This document shows positions 37,145-46,602 of a DNA stretch of 64,000 nucleotides, piece by piece. Below the pieces are notes generated by a model. That model was not told where the DNA came from, searched no databases, and saw nothing but the letters and a program-made list of their open reading frames with translations. The DNA comes from Hydrogenispora sp. (GTDB lineage: Bacteria; Bacillota; UBA4882; UBA10575). The stretch spans positions 1 through 64,000 of the forward strand of contig DUQQ01000083.1 in the NCBI GenBank assembly GCA_012837705.1, in the 5' to 3' direction. Every line of letters starts with the position of its first letter. Within the stretch, counting starts at the first letter, position 1. The position numbers were made by a program, and so were the translations under genes.

Positions 37145-37360
37145 GTGAATTTCTTTTCAGTCCTTTTATTAATTGTCTCCTTGGCTTTGATTGTGCTGGT
37201 CACGATTCTACCGAGTAAGGAAGAAGGCCTGGGCGCATTGGGTGGCGGGTCTTCCCGTTTTTTTGGTAAAAACAAAGGATTAGAGGCGCTCCTGACCAAA
37301 ATAACAGCCGGGTTAGGTGTGGCTTTTTTCCTGCTGGCGATCATTGCCAATCTAGTTTAA
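37145..37360 (+). CDS. secG: Preprotein translocase subunit SecG
   Basis: 71 residues, GTG after GCAGGGGGTG. Two membrane helices (about 3-22 and 52-70) are joined by a Gly-rich loop (EEGLGALGGGSSRFFGKNKG), the SecG pattern. It assists SecYE during export. The position after eno is a standard Firmicutes order; rnr, which usually follows, is absent. Confidence 0.92.
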   Translation: MNFFSVLLLIVSLALIVLVTILPSKEEGLGALGGGSSRFFGKNKGLEALLTKITAGLGVAFFLLAIIANLV

Positions 37361-37380
37361 CTCCCGAATGGGAGTTTTTT
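37359..37380 (+). terminator. Terminator after secG
   Basis: AACTCCC pairs with GGGAGTT around GAAT (37359-37377), then T6. Confidence 0.88.
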
Positions 37381-37601
37381 CGTGTTCCAACTGGGATCTT
37401 TTACTTAAGAAAAAACAGTGTTAAACCGAAGTTATTATTGAGTTGACCTGGACTGTTTCGTCCACCGGGGTATAATACACTTTCCGCCCGAAGAAAGCAG
37501 GATAAAACTACCTTGACGTAGAATAGAGTTATAGTTTAAGGATGTTATAGGTTTCAAAGCTTTAGTTTCGGGAGAGTATTAGGCCATAGGGAGGGATTCC
37601 T

Positions 37602-39077
37602 TTGGAATTTACCAGTATAAAAAAGCGCCTGATGATACGGATCGTTGCATGTTTCGCGGTAGCGCTCCTGCTCAGTAATCTCTTGGGAAATCTAATCTCC
37701 AGCATCTTTTTTCGTATTCTCCTCAATTTGCTGATGGTTGTGGGGTACTATAAATTAGCAGAAGGCTTTTTTAACCAAGGAGTATTAAAACCAGTATACC
37801 AGATCAACAAAGTTGCCGAGGAGGTTGCCGAGAACAACTTCAGTAACGAAGTTGCGATTCTCACCAATGATGAGTTTGCCATCCTCGGCTATAATATCAA
37901 CCGTATGCTGGAAAATCTCCGTCGTATTCTCCAAGAAAACCTGGAAGCGGCGGAAAAATTGACATTGGCAGCCCATGATATGTCAACCATGGCGGAACAG
38001 GCCAATATTTCCTCGCAAGAAGTGACGAACTCAATCGACGTCATTGCGCAGGGTACCGAGGAACAATCCCACCATGTCAAACAATCATCCCTTGCCGCCC
38101 AACAGATGGCCTCAACCGCCCAAGAAGTGGCGGCGGAATCGCAAAAAGCGGCCTCCTTCTCGAGTAAAGCTTCGGAGCGGGCGAAAGCCGGCGGTGAAAT
38201 TATTCAGACCGTGCGCGCTAAAATTCTTCAGGTTAAAGAGACGGTTGACGCCTCGGCCGATACTGTTCGTCGTCTCGGACAACGTTCACAGGAGATTGGA
38301 AAGATCACTGACGTCATCCGGGGGATCTCTCGCCAAACCAACCTTTTGGCATTGAATGCGGCCATTGAAGCCGCCCGGGCCGGGGAACACGGACGCGGTT
38401 TCTCCGTGGTTGCCGATGAAGTTCGGGCGCTGGCCGAACAAACCACCGAATCCACGGGCCAAATTGTCGAAATGATCGATGAGATTCAGAAAGAGACCCA
38501 AGCCGCCGTTGCGGCCATGGAATCCGGGAAAAACGTGGTTGATGAAGGTGCTGCTTTGGCCATCCAAGCGAACGAAGCCTTTACGGCAATCGTTACCGCC
38601 GTTACCGAAACCGTTCAGACGATTCAGGAGATTGCCGCGGCTTCGCAGGAACAGGCGGCCAGTAGTGAAGAGATGACCAGCACGATGACGGGTGTGGAGG
38701 AGATTGCCCAACGCAACGCGACGGCAGCCCAACAAGTGGCGTCTGCAACCGAACAACAAAGAACCGTTATGGAGCAGTTAACGAGGTCTTCCAGCGCCCT
38801 TGTGGAGATGGCGGAGCATTTGACTTCGATGGTTGGCAGATTCAAGGTTGCTTCCGACTTCCAACGGTGCTGGCGGGTTCATGATTGTAACTGGGTTGAT
38901 TGCCCAGCCTACCAAGCGAAAGAGGAGAAATGCTGGTTGATTCCGGACACCTTACAGCGGTGTGGAATCCCCGCCGGTTCCGTCGAAGAAAAACGGGCCA
39001 CGTGTCACCAGTGTGAAGTCTTTAAAATTAACACCTCAATCCGGGAAAGAGAAGAAGGACAACTGGTTGATGTCTAA
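37602..39077 (+). CDS. Methyl-accepting chemotaxis protein with C-terminal cysteine-rich (two-CW-like) domain
   Basis: 491 residues, TTG after GGGAGGGATTCC. Two adjacent membrane helices (about 10-50) leave almost no extracellular domain; a HAMP-like segment (about 55-105) and a long signalling coil follow, with the hairpin tip [24 protein letters not shown]. After the coil, residues about 426-478 carry seven cysteines (CWRVHDC, CPAY, KCWLIP, RCG, ATCHQC). This matches the two-CW pattern of small redox or metal domains found in anaerobes. It probably senses an internal redox or metal cue. The CheW/CheA contact tip is intact, but no other chemotaxis gene is in the window. Confidence 0.9.
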   Translation: MEFTSIKKRLMIRIVACFAVALLLSNLLGNLISSIFFRILLNLLMVVGYYKLAEGFFNQGVLKPVYQINKVAEEVAENNFSNEVAILTNDEFAILGYNINRMLENLRRILQENLEAAEKLTLAAHDMSTMAEQANISSQEVTNSIDVIAQGTEEQSHHVKQSSLAAQQMASTAQEVAAESQKAASFSSKASERAKAGGEIIQTVRAKILQVKETVDASADTVRRLGQRSQEIGKITDVIRGISRQTNLLALNAAIEAARAGEHGRGFSVVADEVRALAEQTTESTGQIVEMIDEIQKETQAAVAAMESGKNVVDEGAALAIQANEAFTAIVTAVTETVQTIQEIAAASQEQAASSEEMTSTMTGVEEIAQRNATAAQQVASATEQQRTVMEQLTRSSSALVEMAEHLTSMVGRFKVASDFQRCWRVHDCNWVDCPAYQAKEEKCWLIPDTLQRCGIPAGSVEEKRATCHQCEVFKINTSIREREEGQLVDV

Positions 39078-39103
39078 GGATTCAAGTAAAATGTTTTTAA
39101 GGA

Positions 39104-39130
39104 GAAGCCAGTATAATGCTGGCTTCCTCT
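39104..39130 (+). terminator. Probable terminator after chemoreceptor gene
   Basis: GAAGCCAG (39104-39111) pairs with CTGGCTTC (39119-39126) around TATAATG, followed by a short pyrimidine tract only. Confidence 0.55.
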
Positions 39131-39251
39131 TATGTCCATTCCCAACAGTACAATTGGGTTAATAAAGGGAGGTGGTGGTTGAGAGGGGTGATTTAGGCTC
39201 AGTTTTCCGGCGCATATTAAATAGAAATAATCCTGAAAGGAGTTGCGTACG

Positions 39252-40451
39252 ATGAATATATTGGTGCTAAATAGCGGTAGTTCATCGCTGAAGTACAAAC
39301 TGTTTTCCACCGTAAAAGAAGAAGTATTAGCCTATGGTTTGGTAGAAAGGATTGGAATGCCGGGGGGACTGGGCAAGATTACCCACCAAGTTCAGCAGAA
39401 TGGTAAGTACGAGGCTGAAGAGGAGATCTCCAACCACCAACAGGGTTTACGTATGATCCTCGAACTGTTAACCGATGAAAAGTGGGGTGTCGTCAATGAC
39501 CTCAAAGCGATCGACGGCATCGGGCACCGCGTTCTGCATGGTGGTGAATACTTTAAGGAGTCGATCTTAGTGACTCCCGATAGTATACAGAAGATGGAGG
39601 AACTGATTGAGCTTGGGCCGTTGCATATGCCCGCCAATATAATGGGGATCAAGGCTTGTGCCGAATTGATGCCTGGTGTTCCCCAAGTCGCGGTCTTTGA
39701 CACGTCTTTCCACCAGACGATGCCGAAGAAGGCCTATCTCTATGCCCTACCCTATGATTTATACGAAAAACACCGGATCCGTCGGTATGGGTTCCACGGA
39801 ACTTCCCACCGTTATGTGTCAAGTCAAGCGGCAAAGGTGCTTGGACAACCTTTGACAAGTTTGAAGATGATCACCGCCCATCTCGGTAACGGGAGTAGTC
39901 TCGCCGCAATCGATGGGGGTAAAGTAATAGATACATCGATGGGTTTAACTCCCCTCGAAGGTTTAGTAATGGGGACCAGATCCGGTGATCTGGATCCGGC
40001 GATTGTACCGCTGATTGGGAGTAAATTAAAGCTCACTCCGGAACAGGCCGATGAGTTTTTAAATAAAAAGAGCGGCTTTGCGGGGATGACCGGTTACTCC
40101 GATATGCGTGATATTCAGCGGGAACGCCAGGCCGGTAATCCGCGTGCCCAGGAAGCCTATGATCTGTTTATTTACCGGATCACGAAGTACATTGGGGCCT
40201 ATACGGCGGCATTAAAAGGCCTAGATGTGCTGGTCTTTACGGCTGGGATTGGTGAAAACGACTGGCAGGCGCGGGCCGACATCTGTCGGGAATTGGAGTT
40301 CTTCGGGGTCAAGCTCGACTACGCCAAAAACGAGCAGCTGCGTGGGGAAGAGACCATCCTAAGCCTTCCCGATTCGAAAGTGAAGGTTCTCTTGATCCCA
40401 ACCAACGAAGAGCTGGTGATTGCACGGGATACGGTGGCTTTGATATCGTAA
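39252..40451 (+). CDS. ackA: Acetate kinase
   Basis: 399 residues from ATG 39252 behind [56 protein letters not shown] and FTAGIGEN are intact, with catalytic Arg and Asp in place. It converts acetyl phosphate and ADP to acetate and ATP, giving ATP in fermentation. Phosphotransacetylase, the usual partner, is not adjacent. Confidence 0.96.
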   Translation: MNILVLNSGSSSLKYKLFSTVKEEVLAYGLVERIGMPGGLGKITHQVQQNGKYEAEEEISNHQQGLRMILELLTDEKWGVVNDLKAIDGIGHRVLHGGEYFKESILVTPDSIQKMEELIELGPLHMPANIMGIKACAELMPGVPQVAVFDTSFHQTMPKKAYLYALPYDLYEKHRIRRYGFHGTSHRYVSSQAAKVLGQPLTSLKMITAHLGNGSSLAAIDGGKVIDTSMGLTPLEGLVMGTRSGDLDPAIVPLIGSKLKLTPEQADEFLNKKSGFAGMTGYSDMRDIQRERQAGNPRAQEAYDLFIYRITKYIGAYTAALKGLDVLVFTAGIGENDWQARADICRELEFFGVKLDYAKNEQLRGEETILSLPDSKVKVLLIPTNEELVIARDTVALIS

Positions 40452-40473
40452 ACAGCCCGCTCTCTTCTATTTC

Positions 40474-40502
40474 TTGACATCTTCGGCGGACCCGGATATA
40501 AT
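40474..40502 (+). promoter_or_regulatory. Consensus promoter for smpB
   Basis: TTGACA at 40474-40479, a 17-base spacer and TATAAT at 40497-40502, a full consensus match. It overlaps an in-frame ATG at 40501, so smpB cannot start there from this promoter. Confidence 0.85.
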
Positions 40503-40533
40503 GGAAAATGACAATTTTGAGGAGTTGGCACTT

Positions 40534-40995
40534 TTGGAGGTCAAAAAAATTGCCACGAATCGTCGGGCCCGACACGATTATTTTATCGAAGAGACCATCG
40601 AAGCAGGAGTGGTTTTAACGGGGACCGAGGTGAAAGCTTTACGGCACGGGAAGGGAAACCTCAATGACAGTTATGCTCAGGTCAAAGCGGAGGAAGTCTT
40701 TCTTTACAACTGCCATATAAGCCCGTATGATTATGGAAACCGGTATAATCATGATCCTTTGCGTCCCCGTAAACTGCTTTTGCATAAAGCGGAGATTCGC
40801 AAGTTGGCGGCGAAAATTAAAGAGAAGGGTTATACCTTAGTGCCGTTAAATTTGTATTTCGACCGGAATAACCGGGTTAAGCTTGAACTGGCGCTGGCCA
40901 GGGGGAAGAAACTCTACGATAAGCGCCATGACATCGCGAAACGGGACGCGGCGCGCGAAGTGGCTCGGGCGTTAAAAGGAAGGCCCGATTATTAA
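40534..40995 (+). CDS. smpB: tmRNA-binding protein SmpB
   Basis: 153 residues from TTG 40534, nine bases after GAGGAG; upstream in-frame starts lie in or before the promoter and are rejected. Family motifs: [60 protein letters not shown], and the C-terminal [18 protein letters not shown] tail that enters the ribosomal A site. It delivers tmRNA to stalled ribosomes. The ssrA gene follows 81 bases later. Confidence 0.96.
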   Translation: MEVKKIATNRRARHDYFIEETIEAGVVLTGTEVKALRHGKGNLNDSYAQVKAEEVFLYNCHISPYDYGNRYNHDPLRPRKLLLHKAEIRKLAAKIKEKGYTLVPLNLYFDRNNRVKLELALARGKKLYDKRHDIAKRDAAREVARALKGRPDY

Positions 40996-41023
40996 AGTTA
41001 TGTTGATTTTGCCCAGCGGTTAT

Positions 41024-41052
41024 TTGCCAAAACCCTGCGGATCGAGTATAAT
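41024..41052 (+). promoter_or_regulatory. Promoter for ssrA
   Basis: TTGCCA at 41024-41029, a 17-base spacer and TATAAT at 41047-41052, 24 bases before the mature tmRNA end. Confidence 0.8.
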
Positions 41053-41076
41053 GAGGATGTAAACCATCTTCCCGTT

Positions 41077-41427
41077 GGGGGCGACTGGTTTCGACGGGGA
41101 GTATGATGACAGGGGTAGCGGGTCGAGGTGCTGTGGCCTCGTTAAACTGCAGCAAGCACATTAAGTGCCGATAACAATTTAGCTTTAGCTGCTTAATTAA
41201 AAGTAGCCGTCCAATCCGGATTTAACCTGGGAGTCTGGTGCGGGCGTCGCTTAAACCAGGTTGCTCACCGGCCAATTCTCGGAGGCAGGTGCTAAGATCA
41301 TCGAGATAGCCTAAGTCCAGTTTGTCCGTAGACGGGATCACGGTGAAAACTAAAGTACGGACTGCACCCGGAGAGACTCCTGTGGTCATCTTTTCGGACG
41401 GGGGTTCGATTCCCCCCGCCTCCACCA
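41077..41427 (+). ncRNA. ssrA: tmRNA (ssrA)
   Basis: 351 bases. The 5' end GGGGGCGACTGGTTTCGACGGGG and the 3' T-arm (GGGGGTTCGATTCCCCC) plus GCCTCCACCA form the tRNA-like domain; GGGGGC pairs with GCCTCC. The tag frame at 41167-41196 encodes A-DNNLALAA followed by TAA, with CCA encoded in the gene. It rescues stalled ribosomes with SmpB and marks nascent chains for proteolysis. Confidence 0.96.
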
Positions 41428-41566
41428 TAAAATCCACAAGTGCGACTATCTAGGCTACTAGAGAAAGAGTCTACTAGCGAAAAAGTAATATTACCACCAA
41501 CAGGTCATACATATTAACCAGTAGGCTGCGCTCGCAACTAACCGTAGGAAAGGAGACGTTGTGCGG

Positions 41567-41758
41567 ATGAACCATAAAATATCTTCGGCGATCGGAGAAA
41601 TGTTAGAAGCCCAGGGCTCCTCCCTGACGGCAGCGGAAGCCATTGCTAAACTAAAAGGAAGTTTTTCCGATGCAGAGTTGGAGGAGTTTTATAAAGCATT
41701 GAATTTTGGCAATCTAGAGCAAGCTGTGGAAGCGCTAATAAAAGACATAAAAGGATAA
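41567..41758 (+). CDS. Small helical protein of unknown function
   Basis: 63 residues from ATG 41567, behind AAAGGAG (spacer 13, a little long). Predicted all-helical and acidic (LTAAEAIAKLKGSFSDAELEEFYKALNFGNLEQAVEALI), with no membrane segment. No family is recognised; the layout is like a small DNA- or protein-binding helical domain. It lies 140 bases after tmRNA, and a strong terminator begins at its stop codon, so it is probably real and expressed. Confidence 0.6.
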   Translation: MNHKISSAIGEMLEAQGSSLTAAEAIAKLKGSFSDAELEEFYKALNFGNLEQAVEALIKDIKG

Positions 41759-41780
41759 CCCCGTACGGGGTTGTTTTTTT
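41757..41780 (+). terminator. Terminator after 63-residue ORF
   Basis: AACCCCGTACGGGGTT (41757-41772), a perfect palindrome, followed by GTTTTTTT. Confidence 0.88.
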
Positions 41781-41822
41781 ACCCTTTTGTTGCTTACGGG
41801 CAAAATGAAGTTAACTGTTTTT

Positions 41823-41831
41823 TGCTATAAT
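41823..41831 (+). promoter_or_regulatory. Extended -10 promoter for candidate small RNA
   Basis: TGCTATAAT (TGn followed by TATAAT). No good -35 is seen at 17 bases. Transcription would start near 41838. Confidence 0.5.
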
Positions 41832-41837
41832 AAATGC

Positions 41838-42018
41838 AGACAAACAAACAACCTTTTTTCATTTTCCTCCTTTTTATTTAGATGGGGTTTGTCCACATAA
41901 CCCGCACTTGCCGAGTAAGCGGGGGCATAAACCCGCTGATGATGTGGAACTTTTACCTTTGCGAAGGCCTTAGGCTCTAAGGCCGGAAAACAAGAAGCGC
42001 CAACGGCGCTTTTTTTTT
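41838..42018 (+). ncRNA. Candidate small regulatory RNA with anti-Shine-Dalgarno tract
   Basis: About 180 bases between an extended -10 and a strong terminator, with no gene on the plus strand. The 5' part is unstructured and contains TTTTCCTCCTTTTT (41862-41875). It is followed by CCACAT (41893) pairing with ATGTGG (41942). Inside that lie three alternating elements, CCCGC (41901), GCGGG (41919) and CCCGC (41932), which allow two mutually exclusive hairpins. Then come GGCCTTAG/CTAAGGCC (41966-41984) and the terminator stem. It resembles Firmicutes small RNAs that use C-rich loops to block ribosome-binding sites. On the other strand the same tract reads AAAAAGGAGG before a 22-codon frame (41794-41862), so the opposite reading is possible. 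Confidence 0.45.
41995..42018 (+). terminator. Terminator of candidate small RNA
   Basis: AAGCGCC (41995-42001) pairs with GGCGCTT (42005-42011) around AAC, followed by T9. Confidence 0.9.
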
Positions 42019-42055
42019 ATGGACTGGGAACAATTAAGGAGGAAGAACGTTTTAT

Positions 42056-42097
42056 ATGATATCACCTCCTTTTATATATTCCTGTTCCCCTCGGTGA
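42056..42097 (+). CDS. Possible 13-residue peptide before terminator
   Basis: ATG-led frame of 13 codons with AAGGAGG 13 bases upstream (42036-42042). Its codons 3-5 contain CACCTCCTTTT, which can fold back and pair with that same AAGGAGG. The stop lies in the stem of the terminator at 42087. It could equally be non-coding; there is no homology evidence. Confidence 0.2.
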   Translation: MISPPFIYSCSPR

Positions 42098-42109
42098 GGG
42101 GATTTTTTT
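42087..42109 (+). terminator. Terminator reading rightward, next to chrA 3' end
   Basis: CCCCTC (42087-42092) pairs with GAGGGG (42096-42101), followed by ATTTTTTT. It has a T run only on the plus strand, so it stops rightward transcription entering the minus-strand chrA genes. Confidence 0.8.
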
Positions 42110-42111
42110 AT

Positions 42112-42633
42112 TTAGGCGAGCAGGAGGCCGCAGAGGGCCGATAACATGATGACTGGAATCGGGTGGAGACGCCCTTTGATCAGTAATAAAAGCGCACCTA
42201 GAAAAATGAGAATGGATTTGAAATCAATCAACGCCGCACTACCTAGACGCCAAAGGGCGATACCGATTAAACCGATGATCGCCGGTTTTACACCGCTAAA
42301 AAAGCCTTGCGCCCAGGGTAAATCGGTTAAACCTCGGAAAAAACGGGCGATGAGGAGAATGATCAGGAAAGAGGGCAGAACCACCCCTAAAGAGGCAAAG
42401 ACGGAACCGAAAACGCCTGCGGTACGGTAACCAACAAAAGTAGCAGTATTTACCGCGATTGGACCCGGAGTCATCTCGGCAATAGCAATCACCTCTAAAA
42501 ATTCCGTCAGTGTTAACCAACCGTGTTTATTGATCACCGCATCCTGAATCAAAGGGAGCATAGCGTAACCGCCGCCGAAGGTAAAAGCGCCAATCTTAAA
42601 AAAAGTAAAAAACAGGTCACCCAAGAGTTTCAT
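42112..42633 (-). CDS. chrA: Chromate transporter family protein (short ChrA), second of pair
   Basis: 173 residues from ATG 42633 behind AGGTG (a GTG lies at 42645). Single CHR domain: FFKIGAFTFGGGYAMLPLIQ, AIAEMTPGPIAVNTATFVGY, then four to five helices. Short ChrA proteins are encoded in pairs and are thought to assemble as heterodimers, unlike the fused long form. The substrate may be chromate or another oxyanion. It lies 94 bases after the paralogue at 42728. Confidence 0.9.
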   Translation of the reverse strand: MKLLGDLFFTFFKIGAFTFGGGYAMLPLIQDAVINKHGWLTLTEFLEVIAIAEMTPGPIAVNTATFVGYRTAGVFGSVFASLGVVLPSFLIILLIARFFRGLTDLPWAQGFFSGVKPAIIGLIGIALWRLGSAALIDFKSILIFLGALLLLIKGRLHPIPVIMLSALCGLLLA

Positions 42634-42727
42634 GGTTGCCATCACCTACTTAAGAAAATATTCGTCTAGCTACTGTCTGCTTTCGGGGCTTGTCGCCCCC
42701 GGGTTTAGCATTATTAGCTTTGATTGA

Positions 42728-43297
42728 TTAGTCTGCTTCCCGTTCTTCCATTTGTTTCTGGTGCCGATTAGAATAAAGGATTCCCGCTCCGGCGGCCATG
42801 AGCAGCGCGGGAATGGGCGGAATCTTAAATAAGAGTTGAACTAGGAATACGCCGAGGGCGACCGCATAGGCAAAGGAATTGGTCAAGATCTTACGGCCTA
42901 AATTATAAATGGCATAGCCAATTAAGGCCACGACCGCTGGCCGGATACCGTAAAAAATCCGTTCGACCACGGGGTGACCGGCAAAACGAGGCAGAAAAAT
43001 GGCGATACACAGGATTATTAAGAAGGAAGGAAGCACGACGCCCAGCGTCGCCGCGATGGAGCCGAGGACGCCGACGGTCTGGTAACCAACAAAAGTGGCG
43101 GTATTAACCGCAACCGGTCCCGGTGTCATCTCGGCAATGGCCAGTAACGCGGTGAACTCTTCCGTGTCTAACCATTGATGTTCCTCAATGACTTCCTTTT
43201 GGATCAGGGGGAGCATGGCGTAACCGCCGCCGATGGTAAAGGCTCCGATTTTAAAGAAGGTGAAAAACAGATCGAACAGCGAGGTTTTTTTCTTCAT
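42728..43297 (-). CDS. chrA: Chromate transporter family protein (short ChrA), first of pair
   Basis: 189 residues. Same signature as the neighbour (FFKIGAFTIGGGYAMLPLIQ, EMTPGPVAVNTATFVGYQT), about 50 per cent identical by eye over the first 120 residues, with a longer charged C-terminus (NRHQKQMEEREAD). The pair probably arose by duplication. The terminator at 43334 separates it from the transketolase gene upstream. Confidence 0.9.
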   Translation of the reverse strand: MKKKTSLFDLFFTFFKIGAFTIGGGYAMLPLIQKEVIEEHQWLDTEEFTALLAIAEMTPGPVAVNTATFVGYQTVGVLGSIAATLGVVLPSFLIILCIAIFLPRFAGHPVVERIFYGIRPAVVALIGYAIYNLGRKILTNSFAYAVALGVFLVQLLFKIPPIPALLMAAGAGILYSNRHQKQMEEREAD

Positions 43298-43333
43298 AGA
43301 TTATACACCGTCCTTTTCGGGGATCGTTGCTTG

Positions 43334-43368
43334 AAAAAAGAACCTGGGCTTAGCCCAGGTTCTTTTTT
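43334..43368. terminator. Bidirectional terminator after transketolase gene
   Basis: AAAAAAGAACCTGGGC pairs with GCCCAGGTTCTTTTTT (43334-43349 with 43353-43368) around TTA. Confidence 0.92.
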
Positions 43369-43379
43369 AGCACGTTTAA

Positions 43380-45347
43380 TTACCAGCTAAAGTAGGTTTT
43401 GATCCGTTCGACGACCGCATCTGGGGTGAAGCCAAAGAGTTTCTTCAAGTCTCCTGCTGGTGCGCTTGCTCCGAAGCGGTCGAGGGAGATTACCAGGCCG
43501 GAGGGGCCAGTTAGTTGATACCAACCACTGCTAACGCCGGCTTCGATCACAACGCGCGGTAGATCGGTACCGAGCACACTATTGATGTAGTCTTGATCTT
43601 GGGCCATAAAGACTTCGCGGCAAGGCATCGAGACCACGCGGGCCTTTTTACCCTGGGCGGCCAGTTTTTCCGCAGCGTCGAGGGCCAGGGAAACTTCGCT
43701 GCCGGTGGCGATGAGAACAAGGTCGGCACCGCCTTCCGGTTCGCTGATGACGTAACCACCCCGTTTAAACCCGTCCAGACTAGTGCCGGAAAGGGTCGGG
43801 ACACCCTGCCGGGTTAAGAGGAGGGCAGTGGGTCCATCGGTCCGCTGTAAAGCTAGTAACCATGCCCAGGCTGTTTCATTGGCATCGGCCGGGCGGATGG
43901 TGTGGAGCCCGGGAATAACCCGTAACGCCTCGGCATGTTCAACCGGTTGGTGGGTAGGTCCATCTTCGCCCACGTAGAAAGAGTCGTGGGTAAAGACATA
44001 AATGACCGGTTGTTTCATGAGCGCGGCCAAACGGATGGTTGGACGCATATAATCGGAGAACACAAAGAAAGTCGAACCGTAAACCCGGAACCCGCCGTGG
44101 AGTACCATCCCGTTCAAGATGGCGCCCATCCCGTGTTCGCGGACGCCAAAACGGAGGTTTTTTCCGCTGTAATCATCGCCGCTCACATCACCCGCACCGT
44201 TGATGTAGGTTTTGGTGGAAGGAGCCAGGTCGGCCGAGCCCCCGACCAGTTCGGGCAGTTTTTCTGCGAGCGCGTTTAATACTTTTCCGCCGATTTCGCG
44301 GGTGGCGAAGGAGGTTCCAACTTCGTACTTGGGTAGTACCGACTCAAGATCAGCAGGGAGTTTCTGCTGCATGATCCGGTCCCAGTCCGCCTTCAAATCG
44401 GGATGGGCAGCAGCCCAAGCTTCGAAGCGGCGCTCCCAATCCTCGCGGTTTTTGGCCCACGCGCCCTGTTTTTCTTGGAAGAATTTCTGTACTTCGGCGG
44501 GAATGTAGAACTCTTCATCGGGTAAGCCCAGGTTCTTTTTGAGGGCGGCTAAGTTTTCTTTACCTAAAGGTGCCCCATGAACATTGGCATTATTGGCCAG
44601 AGGACTACCATGACCAATTTCAGTTTTGGCCACGATTAAGCTCGGGCGGTCAAGATCGGTTTTGGCTTCGGCGATGGCCTTGCGGATCTGTGCGGGATCA
44701 TGGCCGTCAATGCGCAGAACCTGCCAGCCATAGGCTTCAAACCTTTTGGCCACATCTTCTTTAAAGGCGAGGTCAGTCGAGCCTTCGATCGTGATCGCGT
44801 TATCATCATAAAAGACGATAAGCTTACCGAGTTTAAGGTCACCAGCTAAGGAGCAGGCTTCAGCCGAAACCCCCTCCATTAAACAGCCATCGCCGGCAAT
44901 CACGTAAGTATAATGGTCTATGATCTCATGCCCAGGCCGATTAAAGCGGGCGGCTAACATTCTTTCGGCTAAAGCCATCCCCACGGCGTTGGCGATACCT
45001 TGCCCCAGGGGACCGGTGGTGGTTTCGATGCCAGGAACTTCCCAGTACTCGGGATGACCGGCGGTTTTGGAGTTTAATTGGCGGAAACGTTTTAGTTCTT
45101 CCATCGGCAGTGGATAGCCGGTCAAATGTAAAAGGCTGTAGAGGAGGGCAGAACCATGTCCAGCGGAGAGAACAAAACGGTCCCGATCGGGCCACGCAGG
45201 GTTAGTCGGATCATGTTTTAAGGCCTCGGCATAGAGGACAGCCGCGATATCCGCCGTACCCAATGGCATACCGGGGTGACCGGAATTAGCTTTTTCGACC
45301 ATATCTGCGGCTAAACCTCGAATAGTGTTGGCAACTGTTGTAATCAT
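43380..45347 (-). CDS. tkt: Transketolase
   Basis: 655 residues, ATG after GGAAAGGAG. It is a full-length thiamine-diphosphate enzyme: [26 protein letters not shown], the GDG motif [27 protein letters not shown], and [18 protein letters not shown]. It moves two-carbon units in the non-oxidative pentose phosphate pathway, which also feeds pentoses from the GH3 operon further right into glycolysis. Single gene with its own terminator. Confidence 0.96.
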   Translation of the reverse strand: MITTVANTIRGLAADMVEKANSGHPGMPLGTADIAAVLYAEALKHDPTNPAWPDRDRFVLSAGHGSALLYSLLHLTGYPLPMEELKRFRQLNSKTAGHPEYWEVPGIETTTGPLGQGIANAVGMALAERMLAARFNRPGHEIIDHYTYVIAGDGCLMEGVSAEACSLAGDLKLGKLIVFYDDNAITIEGSTDLAFKEDVAKRFEAYGWQVLRIDGHDPAQIRKAIAEAKTDLDRPSLIVAKTEIGHGSPLANNANVHGAPLGKENLAALKKNLGLPDEEFYIPAEVQKFFQEKQGAWAKNREDWERRFEAWAAAHPDLKADWDRIMQQKLPADLESVLPKYEVGTSFATREIGGKVLNALAEKLPELVGGSADLAPSTKTYINGAGDVSGDDYSGKNLRFGVREHGMGAILNGMVLHGGFRVYGSTFFVFSDYMRPTIRLAALMKQPVIYVFTHDSFYVGEDGPTHQPVEHAEALRVIPGLHTIRPADANETAWAWLLALQRTDGPTALLLTRQGVPTLSGTSLDGFKRGGYVISEPEGGADLVLIATGSEVSLALDAAEKLAAQGKKARVVSMPCREVFMAQDQDYINSVLGTDLPRVVIEAGVSSGWYQLTGPSGLVISLDRFGASAPAGDLKKLFGFTPDAVVERIKTYFSW

Positions 45348-45460
45348 GGATAAACTCCTTTCCTATTTTTTTGGATAAGAACCCAAAATTATTATTTCTT
45401 CTTTATGCGGTGATAATCCTTTTTGAAGCTATGTTACGAAATTAAAAAAGAAAATGTAAA

Positions 45461-46402
45461 CTAATATTCAGATTGGAAGAGCCCGAGATCGTGCAGTAAT
45501 GTTTCCAGATCCGGCGGCAGCGGCGCACGAAACTTGATGCGCCGTTGGTGACGGGGGTGAATAAAGCTAAGACTGACCGCATGGAGGGCTGGACGGGAAA
45601 AAGTCGCGTCGGCCTGTCCGTACAGGGCATCGCCCCATAAAGGAGCCGCTAAATGCGCAAAGTGTACTCGAATCTGATGGGTGCGTCCCGTGATTAACTT
45701 GACAAGGTGCAGGCCCGCTTGGTCCGTACGTTTGAGTGTCCGATAACGGGTACGGGCGGGTTGACCGTCAGGGGCGATGAACCGTTTAACGCCAGTAGCA
45801 CACTTTTTGATTGGGGCGGTGATCAAGCCGTGCGTCGAAGGCGGAAGGCCGGCGGATACGGCCAGATATAGGCGGTCGATTGCTCTACTTTGCAACTGTA
45901 AAGAAAGCTGCTGGTGGGACCAGGAACTCTTCGCGATCAAAAGCAATCCGGAGGTCGGCTGGTCTAACCGGTGTACTGGATGGAAGGCGGCTACTGACCC
46001 CGTACTTTGCCAGTGGTAAGTTAGGGCATTGGCCAAAGTTCCGGTGCGGTGGAAGCGAACGGGATGGACCAGCATTCCGGCGGGTTTATTCACCACGATC
46101 AGATCGGGGTCTTCGTAGATAATGGCTAAATCGATCTTTTCGGCGATGATCTCCTGGGGGTTAGGAGGCGGAAAGCGGATGAGCAGATCTTCTCCACCCC
46201 GGAGAAGGGTTTTCGCGTAAACAGGAACGCCGTTGAGGATAATTCCATCACTCTTTTTCAGGGCAATAACTTGGCGGCGGGAAAAGGAAAACTCATGACG
46301 CAGGACGGACTCGATGGTCCGACCTCGCCAAGCGGGGAGAATTCCAATCCGGAGAGGAGGGGGCTGGGACAGGGAATGAGACTGAGACTGAGACCGAGAC
46401 AT
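45461..46402 (-). CDS. RluA family pseudouridine synthase
   Basis: 313 residues from ATG 46402 behind GGAGG (a frame extension to 46528 is rejected for lack of a site). An unusual Ser/Gln-rich start (RSQSQSHSLSQ) precedes an S4-like region and the catalytic domain: VVNKPAGMLVHP, and HRLDQPTSGLLLIAK with the catalytic Asp. TGRTHQIRVHFAHLAAPLWGD completes the RluA signature. It isomerises uridine in rRNA or tRNA; the target cannot be fixed. A minus-strand TATAAT lies at 46436-46441. Confidence 0.92.
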   Translation of the reverse strand: MSRSQSQSHSLSQPPPLRIGILPAWRGRTIESVLRHEFSFSRRQVIALKKSDGIILNGVPVYAKTLLRGGEDLLIRFPPPNPQEIIAEKIDLAIIYEDPDLIVVNKPAGMLVHPVRFHRTGTLANALTYHWQSTGSVAAFHPVHRLDQPTSGLLLIAKSSWSHQQLSLQLQSRAIDRLYLAVSAGLPPSTHGLITAPIKKCATGVKRFIAPDGQPARTRYRTLKRTDQAGLHLVKLITGRTHQIRVHFAHLAAPLWGDALYGQADATFSRPALHAVSLSFIHPRHQRRIKFRAPLPPDLETLLHDLGLFQSEY

Positions 46403-46602
46403 GGGTAACCTCCTGCTGAATGCGTAATCAGCTATATTATAACATAGTCGTAGGCGCTTGTTACTTGTACCTTCCGCCCGGGGACAAATAGATACTCCTT
46501 CGAATATGCTAAATTGAAAGCCGTACATCTACTGTTATCATCACTGGAAAGCAAAAAAAGCTATTCGGTAGAGATTTAGTTTCGCATTAAGGAGGGAGAA
46601 GC

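Noticed and set aside
37443-37476. Promoter TTGACC...TATAAT before the chemoreceptor gene
   Set aside because: The spacer is 22 bases, too long for sigma-A; TATAAT alone may still act with a poorer -35.
38286-38759. Minus-strand frame opposite the chemoreceptor
   Set aside because: It mirrors the repetitive coiled-coil codons of the receptor and has low-complexity Gly/Arg composition.
40474-40533. N-terminal extension of SmpB
   Set aside because: It overlaps a consensus promoter; the family N-terminus matches the TTG start at 40534.
41838-42018. 6S RNA
   Set aside because: The size fits, but the 5' and 3' ends do not pair to form the closing stem and no central bubble is seen.
42112-43297. 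One broken chrA gene
   Set aside because: Both frames are complete single CHR-domain proteins with their own starts; short ChrA pairs are a normal arrangement.
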